NCBI GenBank assembly: GCA_033032865.1
Contig: JAWHQI010000065.1
Span: forward strand, 2,170,001 to 2,234,000
Length of the DNA stretch: 64,000 nucleotides
Direction: 5' to 3'
Source of the DNA: Dactylorhiza incarnata
Taxonomy: Eukaryota > Streptophyta > Magnoliopsida > Asparagales > Orchidaceae
The position numbers and the translations under genes are program-made. Under the pieces are notes generated by a model, which was given only the letters and a program-made list of their open reading frames with translations, had not been told where the DNA came from and ran no database searches. Positions within the stretch are counted from its first letter, which is position 1. The number at the start of each line of letters is the position of its first letter. Positions 10,854 through 23,620 of the stretch are shown one piece after another.

Positions 10854-12048
10854 CTATTATGGTATGGATTGTGGCATCAATATAGTATTTTTCTTATATT
10901 TTAATAGGATTTCTTTAATTGCTCTTAAAAATGTGTTAGGCGTGTTAGGGTTATGTTCAAAGAGATGAAAGCATGGACATGAAGGAAGGAAAATCACAAT
11001 GCATTAGATGGCCAAATATAGTCACATTATTGAGAGTCCATGCTCTTGTACACACAGCTCGATTCCAATTCCCAAGTGCTCAAAAATACCCTAAATACCC
11101 ACAATGTCCCTTAAATATGTGATACGACACAACACGCTATTATTAGTAAAATACCCAGGATGACCCTTCAGCTCAAACTAGTCCGATGTCTTTTCTGAGC
11201 TAGTTGTGTGACTCGTAGTCGTGAAAGTACACTCATTCGAAAAATGACCTTACTCCGAAGGTTGATGGAGAATGAACAAGCTAATACTGCTTTATTCAAG
11301 AGCTACGTGGACAACAGAACCATCATCCCACGCCAGTGAATCAAAATCGGCCATGGTAGATCTCATCGTCAGCACCGATGAGCATGCATAATTCCTTATT
11401 TGGAAATTGATATCCAAGGGAGTAGGGCTACCTATAGCAGAAACAAAAACCCTAACAACATAGTCGAGGTACTCCCGATGTGATAAGCATTGTGATTAAT
11501 GGCTTGATTTTGGTGGAACCATTGCATGAAATGGTGGAGTGGGTAAAGGATTGGGTGGTGCTGTTGGGGGTTCAACTGGAGTGTGGTGGAAGTTCAAAAA
11601 GGATCTTTGTATCTGGTGTGAAAGGGATGATGTTGGGAAGGAATATAAGTAGAACAATTGAAAGAGGGGTCTGTTGTCATGGCAAATCAAGTTTCTAAGA
11701 AATGAGCTTACTACATCTCTAGAGAGATAGTAATGTGATTGTGAATGCAAAAATGTGTACGAATACGATGTTGGAGTACGTGTGTAAAATAACCAAAGTT
11801 TTGACATTGCTGGACAACTCCACATTGTCATCGATGTAGATGTCGACTGGGGCTTCCTGTTAGGTGACAAATGCTAGAAGACATTGCCGGACTGGCGCCG
11901 GTGTTATAACATATAATGAGTTCTTCCTTTAAGAGTAGCCTAAGTCATTATCACGGAGCTAACACATTCAATAGGGGGTCAACCTGACACAACATATGAT
12001 CTTAATGTGTGATAGGAACTATAAGCCTTATTATAGTTGTGTTGGGAA
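10854..12048. other. Intron sequence, no gene recognised
   Basis: No domain signature on either strand. Frames of 72 codons (11480-11698, plus) and 124 codons (11496-11870, minus) overlap each other and show no family motif. The segment may hold old repeats that I cannot classify. Confidence 0.45.
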
Positions 12049-12483
12049 CTATGTTGTTAAAGGCGCGCTTAAGGCTCACGGCTCACGAGGCTCAAAGGTT
12101 TGCGCCTTTGGAGCATAAAAAAGGCGTGCCTGAGTGAAATTTCTACTATATAGTTTTTTCAAAATAAAGAGGAAAATAATGTAAGAACTCAATAATTTTT
12201 GCATGATGCTTGTTAAACATAATCTAGCATTGAAACTTAAATATGATGCAAGCGACCACATTGATTTTATTTTTTAAGAGGTATAAATGATAGTAATGAA
12301 TGATTAATGAGTAGAATAAATGAAGAATTTGATCAAGAAGATGAACTGATATTTGATGCTGATTATTTAAAATGGATGTGGTTGTGCCTTGCCCTCGTCA
12401 GGCGCGCTTCTGCGCCTTGAGCCTTGCGCTAGGCTCCAAGACCCCTTTGCGCCTTGATGTGCCTTGAGTCTTTAATAACTAAG
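12049..12483. mobile_element. hAT-like MITE with GCGCC-rich termini
   Basis: Flanked by an exact 8-base duplication GTTGGGAA (12041-12048 and 12484-12491). The ends are imperfect inverted repeats: CTATGTTGTTAAAGGCGC on the left against CTTAGTTATTAAAGAC on the right read in reverse. Both flanks are rich in GGCTC, GCGCC and AAGGC motifs that allow extensive self-pairing. It is 435 bases long with no coding capacity, so it depends on a transposase elsewhere. An 8-base duplication indicates the hAT superfamily. Confidence 0.75.
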
Positions 12484-12709
12484 GTTGGGAAATACCTTAA
12501 TTACTGGCCACTAAAATGCAATGCACACAAATATTTAGTACGATAAATTGCACCCGATAACGGCCATTTAGACTAAATGCATGAAAAATCACAATTGATC
12601 ATAAAACAATAAAGAAAACTTGCAAGCTATGGTTTACACGTGGTGAGAGCACTCAAAATTCTCTTGCTTTGACAAATTCCAATTCTAAATTCCCAAATAT
12701 GCATTAAAC
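12484..12709. other. Short intron spacer between two hAT-like elements
   Basis: No coding or repeat feature was recognised between the two insertions. Confidence 0.5.
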
Positions 12710-14164
12710 CTACGAAGCACAGATACGCCAAAAAGAGGCTCGTACCCGTGTACGTTTCTTCTGAATTCTTCTTCTTCTGAATTCCCTTCTTCTGAATTCT
12801 TCTTCTTCTTCTGAATTCTGAATTCTTCTTCTTCTGAATTCTGAATTCTTCTGAATTTTGAATTTTGAATTTTTCTTCTGAATTCTTCTTCTTCTGAATT
12901 CTTCTCCTGGATTCTTCTGAATTCTTCTTCTTCTTCTTAATTCTTTTTCTGAATTCTTCTTCTTCTGAATTCTTCTGAATTCTTCTTCTGAATTATCTTC
13001 TTCTTCTGAATTCTTCTTCTTCTTCTGATTCATTATTCTTCTTCTTCTTCTGATTCTTTATTCTTCTTCTTCTTCTTCTTCTGAAATCTTCTTCTTCTTC
13101 TTCTTTTTCTTCTTTTGAAATCTTCTTCTTCTTCTTCTGATATCTTCTTCTGAAACCTTCTTCTTTTTCTGAAATCTTCTTCTTTTGAAATCTTCTTCTT
13201 CTTCTGAAATCTTCTTCTTCTAAAATCTTCTTCTTCTTCTTCTGAAATCTGTAATCTTCTTCTAAAATCTGAAATCTTCTTCTGAAATCTGAAATCTTCT
13301 TCTTCTGAAATCTTTTGAAATCTTCTAAAATCATCTTCTGAAATCTTGCATTGGCATAATTTCATAAATCTAAATCTTGCAGAAAGCTTGCATTGGCAGA
13401 AATCTTGCATTGGCAGAAGTCCTGCATTGGCATAATTTCATCCCTGCTCGTAAGCTCTTCTTCTTACAAATTTATAAATCTCGCATTGAATTAACTTAGA
13501 GAAAACTTGCATTTAATTTACATATTCAGAAATTGGAATTTACACATTTATTAGTGAAATCTAGACTAAGAAATCTAGACAAATTTCTGTCCAGATTTCA
13601 TTAAGAAATCTGGTTTCACTAAGATATCTGGACAAGATCCTTGATATAACAAGACCTATATATGATATGCTTAGGGTTTGTGATACATACAAACTTAACA
13701 TTCAGTTAGTGTATGACATATGATATTCAATGATAGAAAACATGAAGATTGAAATATATAGACACGGAAAATTAACGGACTTGGAAGCTCATTGCCCTCT
13801 TTATCAGGCCAACTTGTCTTTAGATGATTCAAAAGTTGAAGATGCATTGATCTCCAACAATATGAAGGAAAATGAAGAAAATGAGTGATAAACATCCTTA
13901 AATTTGAAATGATTATGATTTTTTTGTTTAAGAACTTTATCTTATATTGCATTAGATATGAATTTGTACTTCAATTGATTATTTATGTTTCATGTTTTAT
14001 TCTTTTGAGAAGTTATAATTACATCTGTGATATATACATATATATTTATTATATTTAATATAACATATCCCGCCGTACCGATAGTTCTGCTTTTAAATTT
14101 TGCCGTACCGCCGTACCAGATACGTATCGCACACGGTACCCATACCCATACCGGTGCTTCCTAG
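12710..14164. mobile_element. Non-autonomous hAT-like element with internal (TTC)n array
   Basis: The 8-base flanks CATTAAAC (12702-12709) and CCTTAAAC (14165-14172) match at 7 of 8 positions, a hAT-size duplication. The ends are inverted: CTACGAAGCAC on the left and, read in reverse, CTAGGAAGCAC on the right. Both subterminal regions carry further short GTAC/GGTA-rich repeats. The interior holds an approximately 650-base TTC array and AT-rich DNA with no transposase. Frames in the array give Lys/Glu/Arg-rich peptides that are products of the repeat. Confidence 0.7.
12745..13400. repeat. (TTC)n / GAATTCTTCTTC microsatellite
   Basis: The left part repeats GAATTC plus two to four TTC units; the right part repeats GAAATC plus TTC units, with a gradual shift in the spacer word. 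It ends in three copies of a CTTGCATTGGCAGAAAT-like unit at about 13385-13440. It lies wholly inside the hAT-like element. Confidence 0.85.
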
Positions 14165-14287
14165 CCTTAAACACATACTGCTCCCTTGGGATACAACACC
14201 AACACGTATCGTGATACGTTTGTGCACCCATGCGAAGCCTTACCCCCCCTCCCCAAGTGCAAGGATTTAGAGTGTGTCTTACTTATC

Positions 14288-14469
14288 TGCTATTAAAGCT
14301 AAGGTTAAAAGCCCCAAAAAGGGTCCATTGTACATTTTCTATTTTTGCATTTAGTCTCACATCTCCAAGTGTGCATTTTCCCTCTTCGCTACTCTATATA
14401 AAGAGGAGAGCTCCAATGTAATATTTAGGTTCTTTGGAATAATATTTATTTATATTTCAAATTCTCACA
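14288..14469 (+). repeat. Copia LTR, same family as 57050-57230
   Basis: It starts near TGCTATTAAAGC, shares AAAAGCCCCAAAA and GTCCATTGTACATTTTC with the LTR near 57050, has a clear TATA box (CTATATAAAGAGG, about 14392) and ends ATTCTCACA. A decayed primer site TAATATCATAG follows directly, so this is a 5' LTR whose element is otherwise gone. The gypsy-type LTR at 14519 begins 50 bases further on. Confidence 0.7.
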
Positions 14470-16502
14470 TAATATCATAGTGAAGCGTAATCACTCATTG
14501 CTCTCCTCTCCCGTGAAATGTAACATCCGGAAGCCTTAGGAGGCTCGACGCCGCTTCCCTGTTGTTTCCGGCTCACGACTGACCTCCCCTCTCTTCCGTT
14601 TTGCTACGTAACTGCCAGATATTCCCTTCTAGTGAGTTTTCCAATGAGATTCATGGTTTCTCCTGTCTCATATGCTCGATTTCAGGAATCAAGGATTTCG
14701 ATTTTCCTTTTGCAGAGAACCACCGGTCCTTGTGTAGTCTCCAACTGGAAGAGGTAAAAATTATTTTTGTTCTTCCGTTTGTCATTTCAATCCTTCTTTT
14801 GTTTTCATTCACCGTTTAAAAGATGTTTCATTAGTTTCCTACCAAACCCCAGAGGGAAGAAATAATCCCCAGATTTATTCCTCACACGTATTAATTGCGT
14901 TAGGTTTCTGATTAATTTCAGGTTGCTTACCATTGGTGGTAGATCGGAGAAGCCTTGCGTAATTTCCATTTCAACCTTATGAAGTGTGCCGTTGCACCGT
15001 GTGTACGAGCGCCGCTGCGCCGTGTGTACGACCGACGCAACACCGATGTAAGAAATTTGATTCCTTTTTGGTTTGACGTATCACATAATTGAATCAATTT
15101 ATTTAATTTTTCTTATGCATTATAGATAGATATGACAGAACAAAATTAGAAGTGCAAAATTTAATATATGACGCCTAATGTATAAATGATATTAGAAGAT
15201 CATGACTCATTTATCTTATCACGTTAATTCGAATAATGTATGCAAAGATATAAGAAATTTCATTATGATTTAAGCATATCATCTATGTGCAAAGATATAG
15301 CTTTTTTACGTACACCTGTAAAGAAATATGAATATTAAATTAAGTATCACATAATTAAAATTGCTAAAAGTGGAAAGTTATATTATAGTTAATTCATCAG
15401 GTTAATATCATTAACACTAAGACAAGTCAATAGACATAAGGGTGATGAAATACAAACCTATGATTGTGGTCTTACACGGATGTTCTTTTAAGATTAATCA
15501 TGCAGACCATTAATATGAAGACAAAAGATTAATGAAACAATTAAGAATAGTGTACTTACGTGGATGCTTCTTTTATGTTGCCCATGCCGACCACTATATG
15601 GAGATTAATAGAGGGCACGATCGAGTTTTTTCTCTTGTGATTGATAGAGACACACTATCATACTCATAGGGCATAGAAGATTGTATGAGCCTCAAATGAG
15701 GGAGTCGACACCTCATTTAATATTGTTAGATGCGAGTCCGTGTCCGTAACCGAGACACACCAGGGCACCTATTATCGCCATTAGGGACTCAAAGTTCTAG
15801 AATGTGCATAAGAATTTATACCACTAAGAATAAAAAGAAATAGTATATAAATTATTTCAACTTTAAATACAAAGTCGGGACCTAGAATCCCTACATTAGT
15901 GATTCTGAATTTAGAGAAAATTTGGTATAAGACTAAATCATAGAAAAGACATTTATGTTCGAAATATACTTTTATAGAAAAACATGCATAAAACTAAATG
16001 TACTTTTATAGAAAAGCATGCATAAAACTAAATGGACTTTTATTTAGTATAAAACATTATTTCAAAGCATGCACACATATTTTATTTAAGTTGTTTTAGT
16101 GGCTCTAAGGGAAAGAGCTTTTCTAACTCACCAGTTGGCCTGACCCTGTCTTCAGACATTTCTTTTCAGAGATCACAGTCATGAGATTCGCCTAGGATAA
16201 GTTTATGAGGATTTCTACTTTTTAGTTTGTTTTACCTTTCAATTTGATGTATCAACTATATATGAACTCAAATGTATCCGACTCATTTTATGTTTTAGTA
16301 TTTTAGACTCTTTGCACTTTTTATTTCTAATTGGCTCTGTGAATCATAATTTGAGGTATTTCTGTAACCTTAACTCTAGTAATTAAATTTTCCGCTTGGT
16401 ACTCTAGATATTTCTTGCTATGTACCATTTTATTACTGTTTCTTAGTTTGCTTCTTTTCACAAGTGCTGGCCGGATGTTTGAATTGATGTTAAACTAGGT
16501 AG

Positions 16503-17700
16503 TGATGCAGTGGTAGACCAATGGAGATAGACACGCTCAACACAAACCTAGGCGTGATGAATCGTGATGAATGCAAGAGACGGTCCGCGTAAAAATGTGC
16601 AACAATAATTTATTATTATAAATAAAACAAGCAGAGACACGAGCTATCGCAAATTTTAATTAAAGAGAGCGAGCACTAATTCACAAGCGAGCAAGTTGCA
16701 ATTATTTAAGCGCGTGCGGAATAAGCCCTGCAAATCACACAGGGTATATTACTACTAACAAAGCGAGATAAACATTCACTACAAGGTAAAGGCGTCAAAT
16801 GTTCAACAATAGAAAATAGAACTCCAAGTACAACTTACGCGTGCAGGCGGTGATAAATGAGGGCTGATTGCGGGCTTCCAAGGTTGTTGCCGGGAGGAGT
16901 CGCCGGGGAAAAGAGAGGGGCTGCGGACAGGAACTGGATGGCTTTACGGATGGTCCCGGTGGCTAGTAGGGCTCACAGAAAGGGGGTCTTGGGGCTGGTG
17001 ATAGTGGAACAACAAGGGGAGTGGCTGTATGTTGAGTAGGAGGTAAGATAGGGGTCAGCTACAACAGGAGAGACATGGAGGAGGGTCAGATCTGAGGGAT
17101 TTGGCTCCGAAACGGTTCAGGCGGAATGGGAGGGAGGGGTATGGGGCAGCAGTTAGTCAGTGAGCTACAGAAAAGGGGCGGGAGTTGGGTTATCGGTGCA
17201 GGGGAGAGGCTCACGGACTGAATCAGAGGGAAGACGGGGTTCCCACGGAAGTGGGGGTTGTCTTGGACGGTGGAGGCGCTGGACGGGAAGGAGAAAAGGG
17301 GCGGGCGGGGGCTTACCGAGACTGGACGGGGAGGAGGCAATGAGGTTCCCTTGGAGTGACACCAAGAGGGGGGGGGGGGGATTCCTTTGCGTCGCACAAG
17401 GGAAGTCGTGGATTGCCTGGCTTCACACCAAACGGGAGACCGACGGTTGCCAAAAGCAAATAAACCTTCGATGCCCCTCTCAGCCCCAATTCTGCCTATT
17501 TATTATAAAACCTACCTAGGTCATCCCGAAACGGACGACTCATAACGTCCGGACCGATCGGGCGCCAAATCAAACTTAAAATACGTAAGTGAATATAGTA
17601 AATCGACTCGTAACGACGATCCAGACGCAACCGTGGGCTCGGATCGGCTGTCCGAGCGAGGGTTCACGGCCTCCTGTGGGAATAAACGTGCACGCTATCA
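16503..17700 (-). repeat. 3' LTR of chromovirus A
   Basis: 1198 bases, TGATGCAG to GCTATCA on the plus strand. Nearly identical by eye to the other LTR, with scattered substitutions and small length changes, notably in a G-run at about 17370-17381. Overlapping Gly/Arg/Pro-rich frames inside are not conserved in frame between the two copies. Confidence 0.95.
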
Positions 17701-19967
17701 ACTCTCCCCGACTTGAAAGCACTCATCTCCGATGAGTGAAGATGATCATACTTTCGACGAAGCTGCGGGGCGAGTCTCTCGAGCTCCTCTGAAGAAATCC
17801 ATGTAGCATTGTATAACGGGCGACTGTTCCAACGAACAAGATAACGGACAATAGATCGTCCGCTAACGGTGTAGAAATCGTGGCTCATGATCTGAAATAT
17901 GTCGCCGGTATGAGTCAGTGTCTCTGACCGTAATGTATCTCCGTCTGACTGCTGGCTTGGCGGGACCGTCGCTGGTGCCGGGTGAACGTCCTTGAGTGAC
18001 TCCTCAGGCGGGGATGGGGTGGGACTCGTAGGGGCCGCAGGTGACAAAGGCTCAGGAGTGTGCGTGGAGAAAGGGTCCACATACACACGCTCCTCGTAGT
18101 AAGAAGTCAAATCTTCTACGTTGAATACTCGGCTGATGCCCATACCATGAGGGATGTCAATCTCATATGCATTCGTACCGATCCGCCGCACAACTGTATA
18201 AGGGCCCATTCGGCGAGCGCTTATCTTCTTTGTAGGCCCTTGCGGGAGCCTCTCTGGTCGAATATGAATCAACACCTGCTCTCCCGCCTCATAGATTTGC
18301 TCACGCCGCAATTTTCTTACGAGCCAACTCATGAAATGCATGCGCATGCTGAATGAAGGACTATGCCGACTCACTGGGTCGGGACTCAAGTGGAATATCG
18401 ATCAGGTCAATAGGTTTCATAGGTTCATAACCTAACATGATGTGGAATGGACTCAAACCTGTGGATCTATTGACCGAACTATTATATGCAAACTCAGCTA
18501 TGGGCAACGCGGAATCCCAAGTGGATGGGCTATCCCCAACTAGGCAGCGCAGGAGGATCCCTAAAATACGGTTGATAACCTCAGTTTGTCCATCCGACTG
18601 TGGGTGATAGGCGAATGAGAACTTCAACGTTGTACCCGTCTTCTTCCATAACATCTTCCAAAAGTAGCTCATGAATCGAATGTCGCGATCCGAGACGATG
18701 GACGTGTGCAATCCGTGGTACATAAAACCTCCCTAAAGAATGGACCGCCACATGAGAGGCGTCAGCGGTCTTTCAACACGGAATAAAATGGGCCATTTTA
18801 GAAAAATGGTCCACCACAACAAAGATCGAGTCGAGCTTCCTCAATGTGCGAGGAAGACCGAGTACAAAGTCCATGCTAATGTTAGTCCATGGTCGCAGAG
18901 GGACAGGTAATGAAGTGTACAATCTAGTGGGCTGGCGAGATTCCTTCGCAGTCTGACAAACTCAACAGTGTCGTACGACCCTAGTAACGTCCTTCTTCAG
19001 GCTAGGCCAGAAGAAGTGATCCTCGACTAACGATATCGTCTTATCTCGCCCGAAGTGCCCTGTTGCTCCGTCTGCGTGTAGTTCCCAGACGAGAAACTCT
19101 CGAAGGGACTTCTGAGGGACGCAGAGGCGCGAGCCCATAAATAAGTACCTGTCAGTGATCGTGTAGCCCTCTCGATGGTCAGGTGGGTCCCGCGATAACG
19201 CGGCGTGTACCTCGCCAAAATCGAGGCACTCAGGATAGTCAAAAGCTAGTTGCTCAAAGCCCACTACTCTAGCGCGCAAGGTGTGAAGGAAACTGACGTG
19301 GCGACTCAAAGCGTCAACCGGCTTGTTCTCAACACCCGCTCGGTGCTTGAGAACATAATAGAACTCCTGCATATACTCCACCCATTTGGCATGACCGTGA
19401 CCCAATTTCTTCTGCGAGTCCAGGTTTCACAGGCCCTGGTGGTCAGAATACATAACAAACTCCTTGTGTAGGAGATAATGACGCCAAAGGCGTTGGGCCT
19501 ATACTATGACATAGAACTCCCGGTCGTAGTTGGAGTACTTTTGTCGGGTATCATTCAATTTCTCACTGAAGTAAGCAACTGGATGACCTTCCTGACTAAG
19601 CACTCCCCCAATGTCAACGCCAGATGCGTCGTAGGCCACCTCAAAGGGCTTGGAAAATTCCGGTAAACGTAGAACAGGGGCGGATGACAGTCTCTCCTTG
19701 ATCTCCTCGAAGGCCCGCGTGGAGGCCTTCGTCCACACAAAATCTCCCTTGCGGAGGCAGCTCGTAAGTGGGGCCATAATGGAACTAAATCCTCGAACAA
19801 ACCTCCTATAGAAGGTGGTCAATCCATGAAAACTCCGGGCCTCGTGGATATTCAACGGGACAGGCCAATCACGAATAGATTTGACCTTGTCCGGGTCGAC
19901 TTATATACCAGATGCGGAAATGATATATCTCAGGAAGTGTACCGATGCAGACAGAAATGGACACTTT
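17664..19967 (-). pseudogene. pol: Chromovirus A pol, 3' half: RNase H, integrase, chromodomain
   Basis: Read right to left. The end of RT and start of RNase H give [19 protein letters not shown] and [20 protein letters not shown] (19855-19499). The integrase zinc domain shows GATGHFGRDKT and HFFWPSLKKDV ending at CQTC-like sequence (about 19080-18950). The core has SIVSDRDIRF, FAYHPQSDGQTEV and EFAYNSSVNRSTGLSPF (18723-18361). The C-terminal part has GPYTVVRRIGTNAYEID and VFNVEDL. A chromodomain follows (YLVRWNSRPLYNATWISSEE, about 17850-17760), which in this group binds modified histones to guide insertion. Frames break near 19490, 18960 and 18375. The right edge at 19967 is the insertion site of element B. 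Confidence 0.9.
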
Positions 19968-21631
19968 TGTTGGGAAAAACTCCTTAGATTTAACTTAACA
20001 AATTATATAAAGTGATTTTATCTCTTAGGTTGAATTACTCATTGTATAGTGAGGGTAATATGAACATTAGATGTCTTGGGATATCTCACTCAACTTAGGG
20101 TGACAAGACCAAATCAAGACAAGCAGAATTTGGGTTAAGTTAACAATTGCGTCGAATAGAAATCGACGCAACATCGATTTCATGTCGACGCAACTTAGAC
20201 TAGAAGTCCAAACAACTCAACTTTCTGTCGAAGTAGATCAAGTCGACGCTACGTCAAAAGAATGTCGACGTAGAGGAAATGGACATATCGAAGTATCACT
20301 AGAAGTCGACGCAGCTTTGACTTCAACTCAACGCAGAAGAAAGAATCTGTCGAAGCCATCTGAAGTCGACGCAACATCGACTACAATTCGACGCAGATAG
20401 AGTCAAGCCCTCAACTCGACGGTTACTTCGATAAGGTATCGACGCAACGTCGACAAGCAGACTTCAATCAGAGCAAGAATGAATTCGAAGCTGCTTTTAC
20501 AAGAACTCGGAGGTGCGTCGCTAAGAGAGAAAGAGAAATCGATGCAACGTCGAATACAGTCTGAAAAGGAATCCTTTTCAGCTGTCATTTTGAAACTCTC
20601 TCTCAAAGCCCACAATACTGAAGACCGTTCTACAACGACTCATTTATTGCCTAGAATAGAAAGAAGTAATAAAGAAGACAACAAGAGCTTTCTTGGAAAA
20701 GATCAAAGCAGTTGGCAAACGGGTCGAGAACAAACGAGAAAAGGAAGAGAAATTGTCCAGGTCAATACCTTTTCAGCACACTCTAAAAGAGGAGACAAAT
20801 TCAAATTAAAGAATGCACAATAAATAAGAAGATTAGAGAATAGAAACCAGAGCATTCAACACACACATTCAAATTCTGTCGATTAGGGTTCTCCTTCTTC
20901 TTCCTCCTCCTGAACCCTAGAAGACAGTGAAGAAAAAATGCTGCTCTCTCTCAGCACAGTAAAAATAGAAGGCTGCTCTTCATCAAAGATTATACAACAG
21001 CCAGATTTGAATAGAAGAAACTGACAGGATCTGAAGCTCACAACCCCTGCAAATCATCTATATCAAAAGCAGGGGTTCATCTTTATCAGATCCAGAAAAG
21101 AGAAAATTGAAGCAGAAGGCTTCATCATAATTCTGATAGCAGAATTCATTTCTCTACTTCTTCCTCCTTTCCTTCACTTTTCTCAACTGTAAAAGAGTTT
21201 TAAGAATCTCTCTTGCAAAGGATTCAGTGGTTCAAGATATTTTTATCAAAAGATCTGGTTGGTTCAAGATCTTCTTATCAAACGATCTGGTTGGTTCATG
21301 ATCTCCTTATCAAAAGATCAGTGGTTCTAAGATTCTCCTTATCAAAAGACTCAGACACGGGTGGTGCATTCCTACTAGGTGGTAGAAGAGAGCACTACCC
21401 ACATTTTGGGGAATCTTTATAAAATCTTTTGTGTTTGTGTTGTGCTTTTCTGTGCTGTTCTAATTTTGTTTCTTAGCATTTTTATTTCCTGCAATAATTA
21501 TTCTGCCCGTGTGTTGTTTGTGAGCATAATTCCTTAGTGTGTTTTATTGTCTACATAGTCAGGATAGAAATATTTTAAATCTCTATTCACCCCTCTCTAG
21601 AGGATTCTCAGAGGCACACAGTGCACTTTCA
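19968..21631 (+). repeat. 5' LTR of element B, rich in TCGACG motifs
   Basis: 1664 bases. Between about 20150 and 20560 there are roughly ten copies of TCGACGYAAC or close relatives, often paired as TCGACGCAACRTCGA palindromic units. The 3' part has three or four imperfect GTTCAAGATCTYCTTATCAAA repeats (21230-21350). A small-peptide frame in the LTR is not supported as a gene. Confidence 0.93.
20150..20560. repeat. TCGACG palindrome cluster in the LTR (copy at 26465-26885)
   Basis: Words such as AAATCGACGCAACATCGA, GAAGTCGACGCAGC and TATCGACGCAACGTCGAC recur every 20-60 bases. The second LTR carries the same order with minor changes, and a related cluster lies at 23840-24240 inside the element. 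Confidence 0.85.
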
Positions 21632-21632
21632 G

Positions 21633-21645
21633 TTGGTATCAGAGG
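21633..21645 (+). promoter_or_regulatory. Primer binding site of element B
   Basis: TTGGTATCAGAGG begins two bases after the LTR end at 21631 and matches the 3' end of initiator tRNA-Met. It fixes the element's orientation as plus. Confidence 0.9.
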
Positions 21646-21728
21646 GAGGTTGATCATTAAAAGGCTAACATCTTAATAAAAAAGATCTCCTACTCTTATT
21701 TCTTTACTATAAAAATTTTATAAAGAAA

Positions 21729-23620
21729 ATGAGTTTTAAGGATTATGCCTCAATAAGACCTCCAACGTGTAACTTGAATAAGTTCACACTTTGGAAGGCT
21801 AGAATAAAATTATATATGAATTCTATTGATGAAGTCATATTTGATGTCATTATTTCAGGTCCACCAACTCCATACAAGAAAGATGTCAGTGGGACTTCAA
21901 CTCAGGAACTTGTGCCCAGGGCAGAGTGGACTGAAACAGAGAAAAAGCAGAAGGTATGTGATGCCAAAGCTATGAATTTTCTGGTCTCCACAATGTCAGA
22001 TGACATCTTCCAAAAAGTTGCTGACTGTCAATCAACCAAAGAAATCTGGGAATCTCTTTCCAGAATGGTAGAAGGAAGTTCTGATGAAAGAAAAGACAGG
22101 AAGTCCCTTCTCATATCCCAGTATGAGAACTTTTAGAAAAAAGCTGAAGAGACAGTTGCAGATATGTATGACAGATTCAGCATTATCATTAATGAGCTCA
22201 GAGGCTTGGACAAGGAGATATCCTTGACTGAAATTAATGATAAAATCCTCATGTGCTTCCCAAGATTCAAAGATCTGGGCCATTAGAGAATCTAGATGCC
22301 ATAGAGAAATTTCTACTGAAGCTTTGCTAGGAAAGCTTAAGTCATATGAGATGCTTCTGAAGAACAGAGCTGAATCAGAGGAAAATAGAGACAACCCCAA
22401 CTCCTATCCAAAGGAATCTTGCTCTGAAAGCTACTGAAGGAGAGCCCTCTACTCCTGAAGCTGAGATGTTCAGTCTCCTAGCAAGGAGATTCAGAAAGTG
22501 GGTCAAGACTGAAGACTCAAGGAGAAGAGAAATGAGCTCAAAGCCCAGATATGATAAGACTCCAAGGAAGGAGATTATCTGCTTCACCTGCAACAAACCA
22601 GGGCACATATCCCCTGACTGTCCACAAGAGCAAAGGGACAAGAGCAGCAACAAGGATGAGAAGAAGAAGAAGAAGAAGTCTTTCAAGGGGAAGGAGAAGA
22701 AGAAAACCAAGAGTTTCATTGCTGAAACCTGGAGTGACTCTGAAGCAGAGTTAAACTCCTCATCATCTGAAAGTGATGATGAAGCAGAAGCAGAAGCAAC
22801 CTGCATGATGGCACTGGGGATGTCATAAGATGATGAAGAAGAACAGGTATCACTGTTTGATGATTTTGATTTTACTTATGATGATTTTAAAACATGCTTT
22901 AAAGAATTCTATAATGATTTTATTAAAATTCAAAAAGAATTAGAAGCAAGTAGAGAAGAATTAGAAAACCTTAAGAAAGATGATCTATATATGAGAAATC
23001 AAGACCTAGTAGAAGAAATGGATAATAAAGAATTAGAATTAATTGAAACCAGAAAAGAAAATCTAAAGTTAAAGGAAGAGCTAACAAAGACAAAAGTCTT
23101 TGAGGACTCACTCAATGGGAGGAGTCAAAAACTCAGAGTTATCACAGAAAATCTCTCCATGAGATTCAATCACCTAGGGCTAGGAGCAGAGCCATCCACT
23201 AACACAGAAATCCCTAGGAAACCTGCTTGGAAAAATCCAGTTAGCTTCATTAGACCTAGTGACTATGAATCATGTGAGGATAGTGCAAGAACTAAGGGTC
23301 AGGAAGCTAATAAACCAAAGAAAACAAACAGGGGTAATAAAACAAATCTCAACATAGAAAAGAAATCTTAAGAGAAGAGTAATGTAGAGAAATTAAACAA
23401 CCAAAAGGCTAAAGCCAAACGTAGGATAATAAAACACTCTACTGACCTTCTGTATTTAGATACCTTCTATACCCACTTTAAGTATCAAAATAATAGGCTT
23501 GGAAAACTCATTCCTTATCATCCAAAAGGATATCATGAAAGACCTTTCTATTCTTTTATTGAACCCCACAATTGTAAAAGCAAAGGGCCCAAGGTAACCT
23601 GGGTCCCTTCTAATGTTTGA
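21729..23620 (+). pseudogene. gag: Copia gag of element B, broken
   Basis: The start is the ATG at 21729 (MSFKDYASIRPPTCN). The body matches DUF4219/UBN2 Gag: NKFTLWKARIKLYMNSIDE, STKEIWESLSRMVEGSSDE and DRKSLLISQYENF. An in-frame TAG follows at about 22135 and a frame change near 22260. The CCHC knuckle is intact at 22580-22621 (CFTCNKPGHISPDC), followed by Lys/Ser-rich and Asp/Glu-rich tails. A long predicted coiled coil comes next (KELEASREELENLKKDD, about 22940-23120), and the frame ends at a SKGPKVTWVPS block near 23590. In autonomous Sireviruses the protease begins after that block; here nothing of pol follows. Confidence 0.88.

Noticed and set aside
12710..13410. Frames rich in Lys, Arg, Glu and Phe on the minus strand
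   Set aside because: They result from the TTC/GAATTC microsatellite and have no start context or homology signature.
16857..17519. Gly/Arg-rich and Pro-rich frames in the chromovirus LTR, with counterparts at 31159-31652
   Set aside because: The two LTR copies do not keep the same frames (a G-run changes length), so they are not conserved genes.
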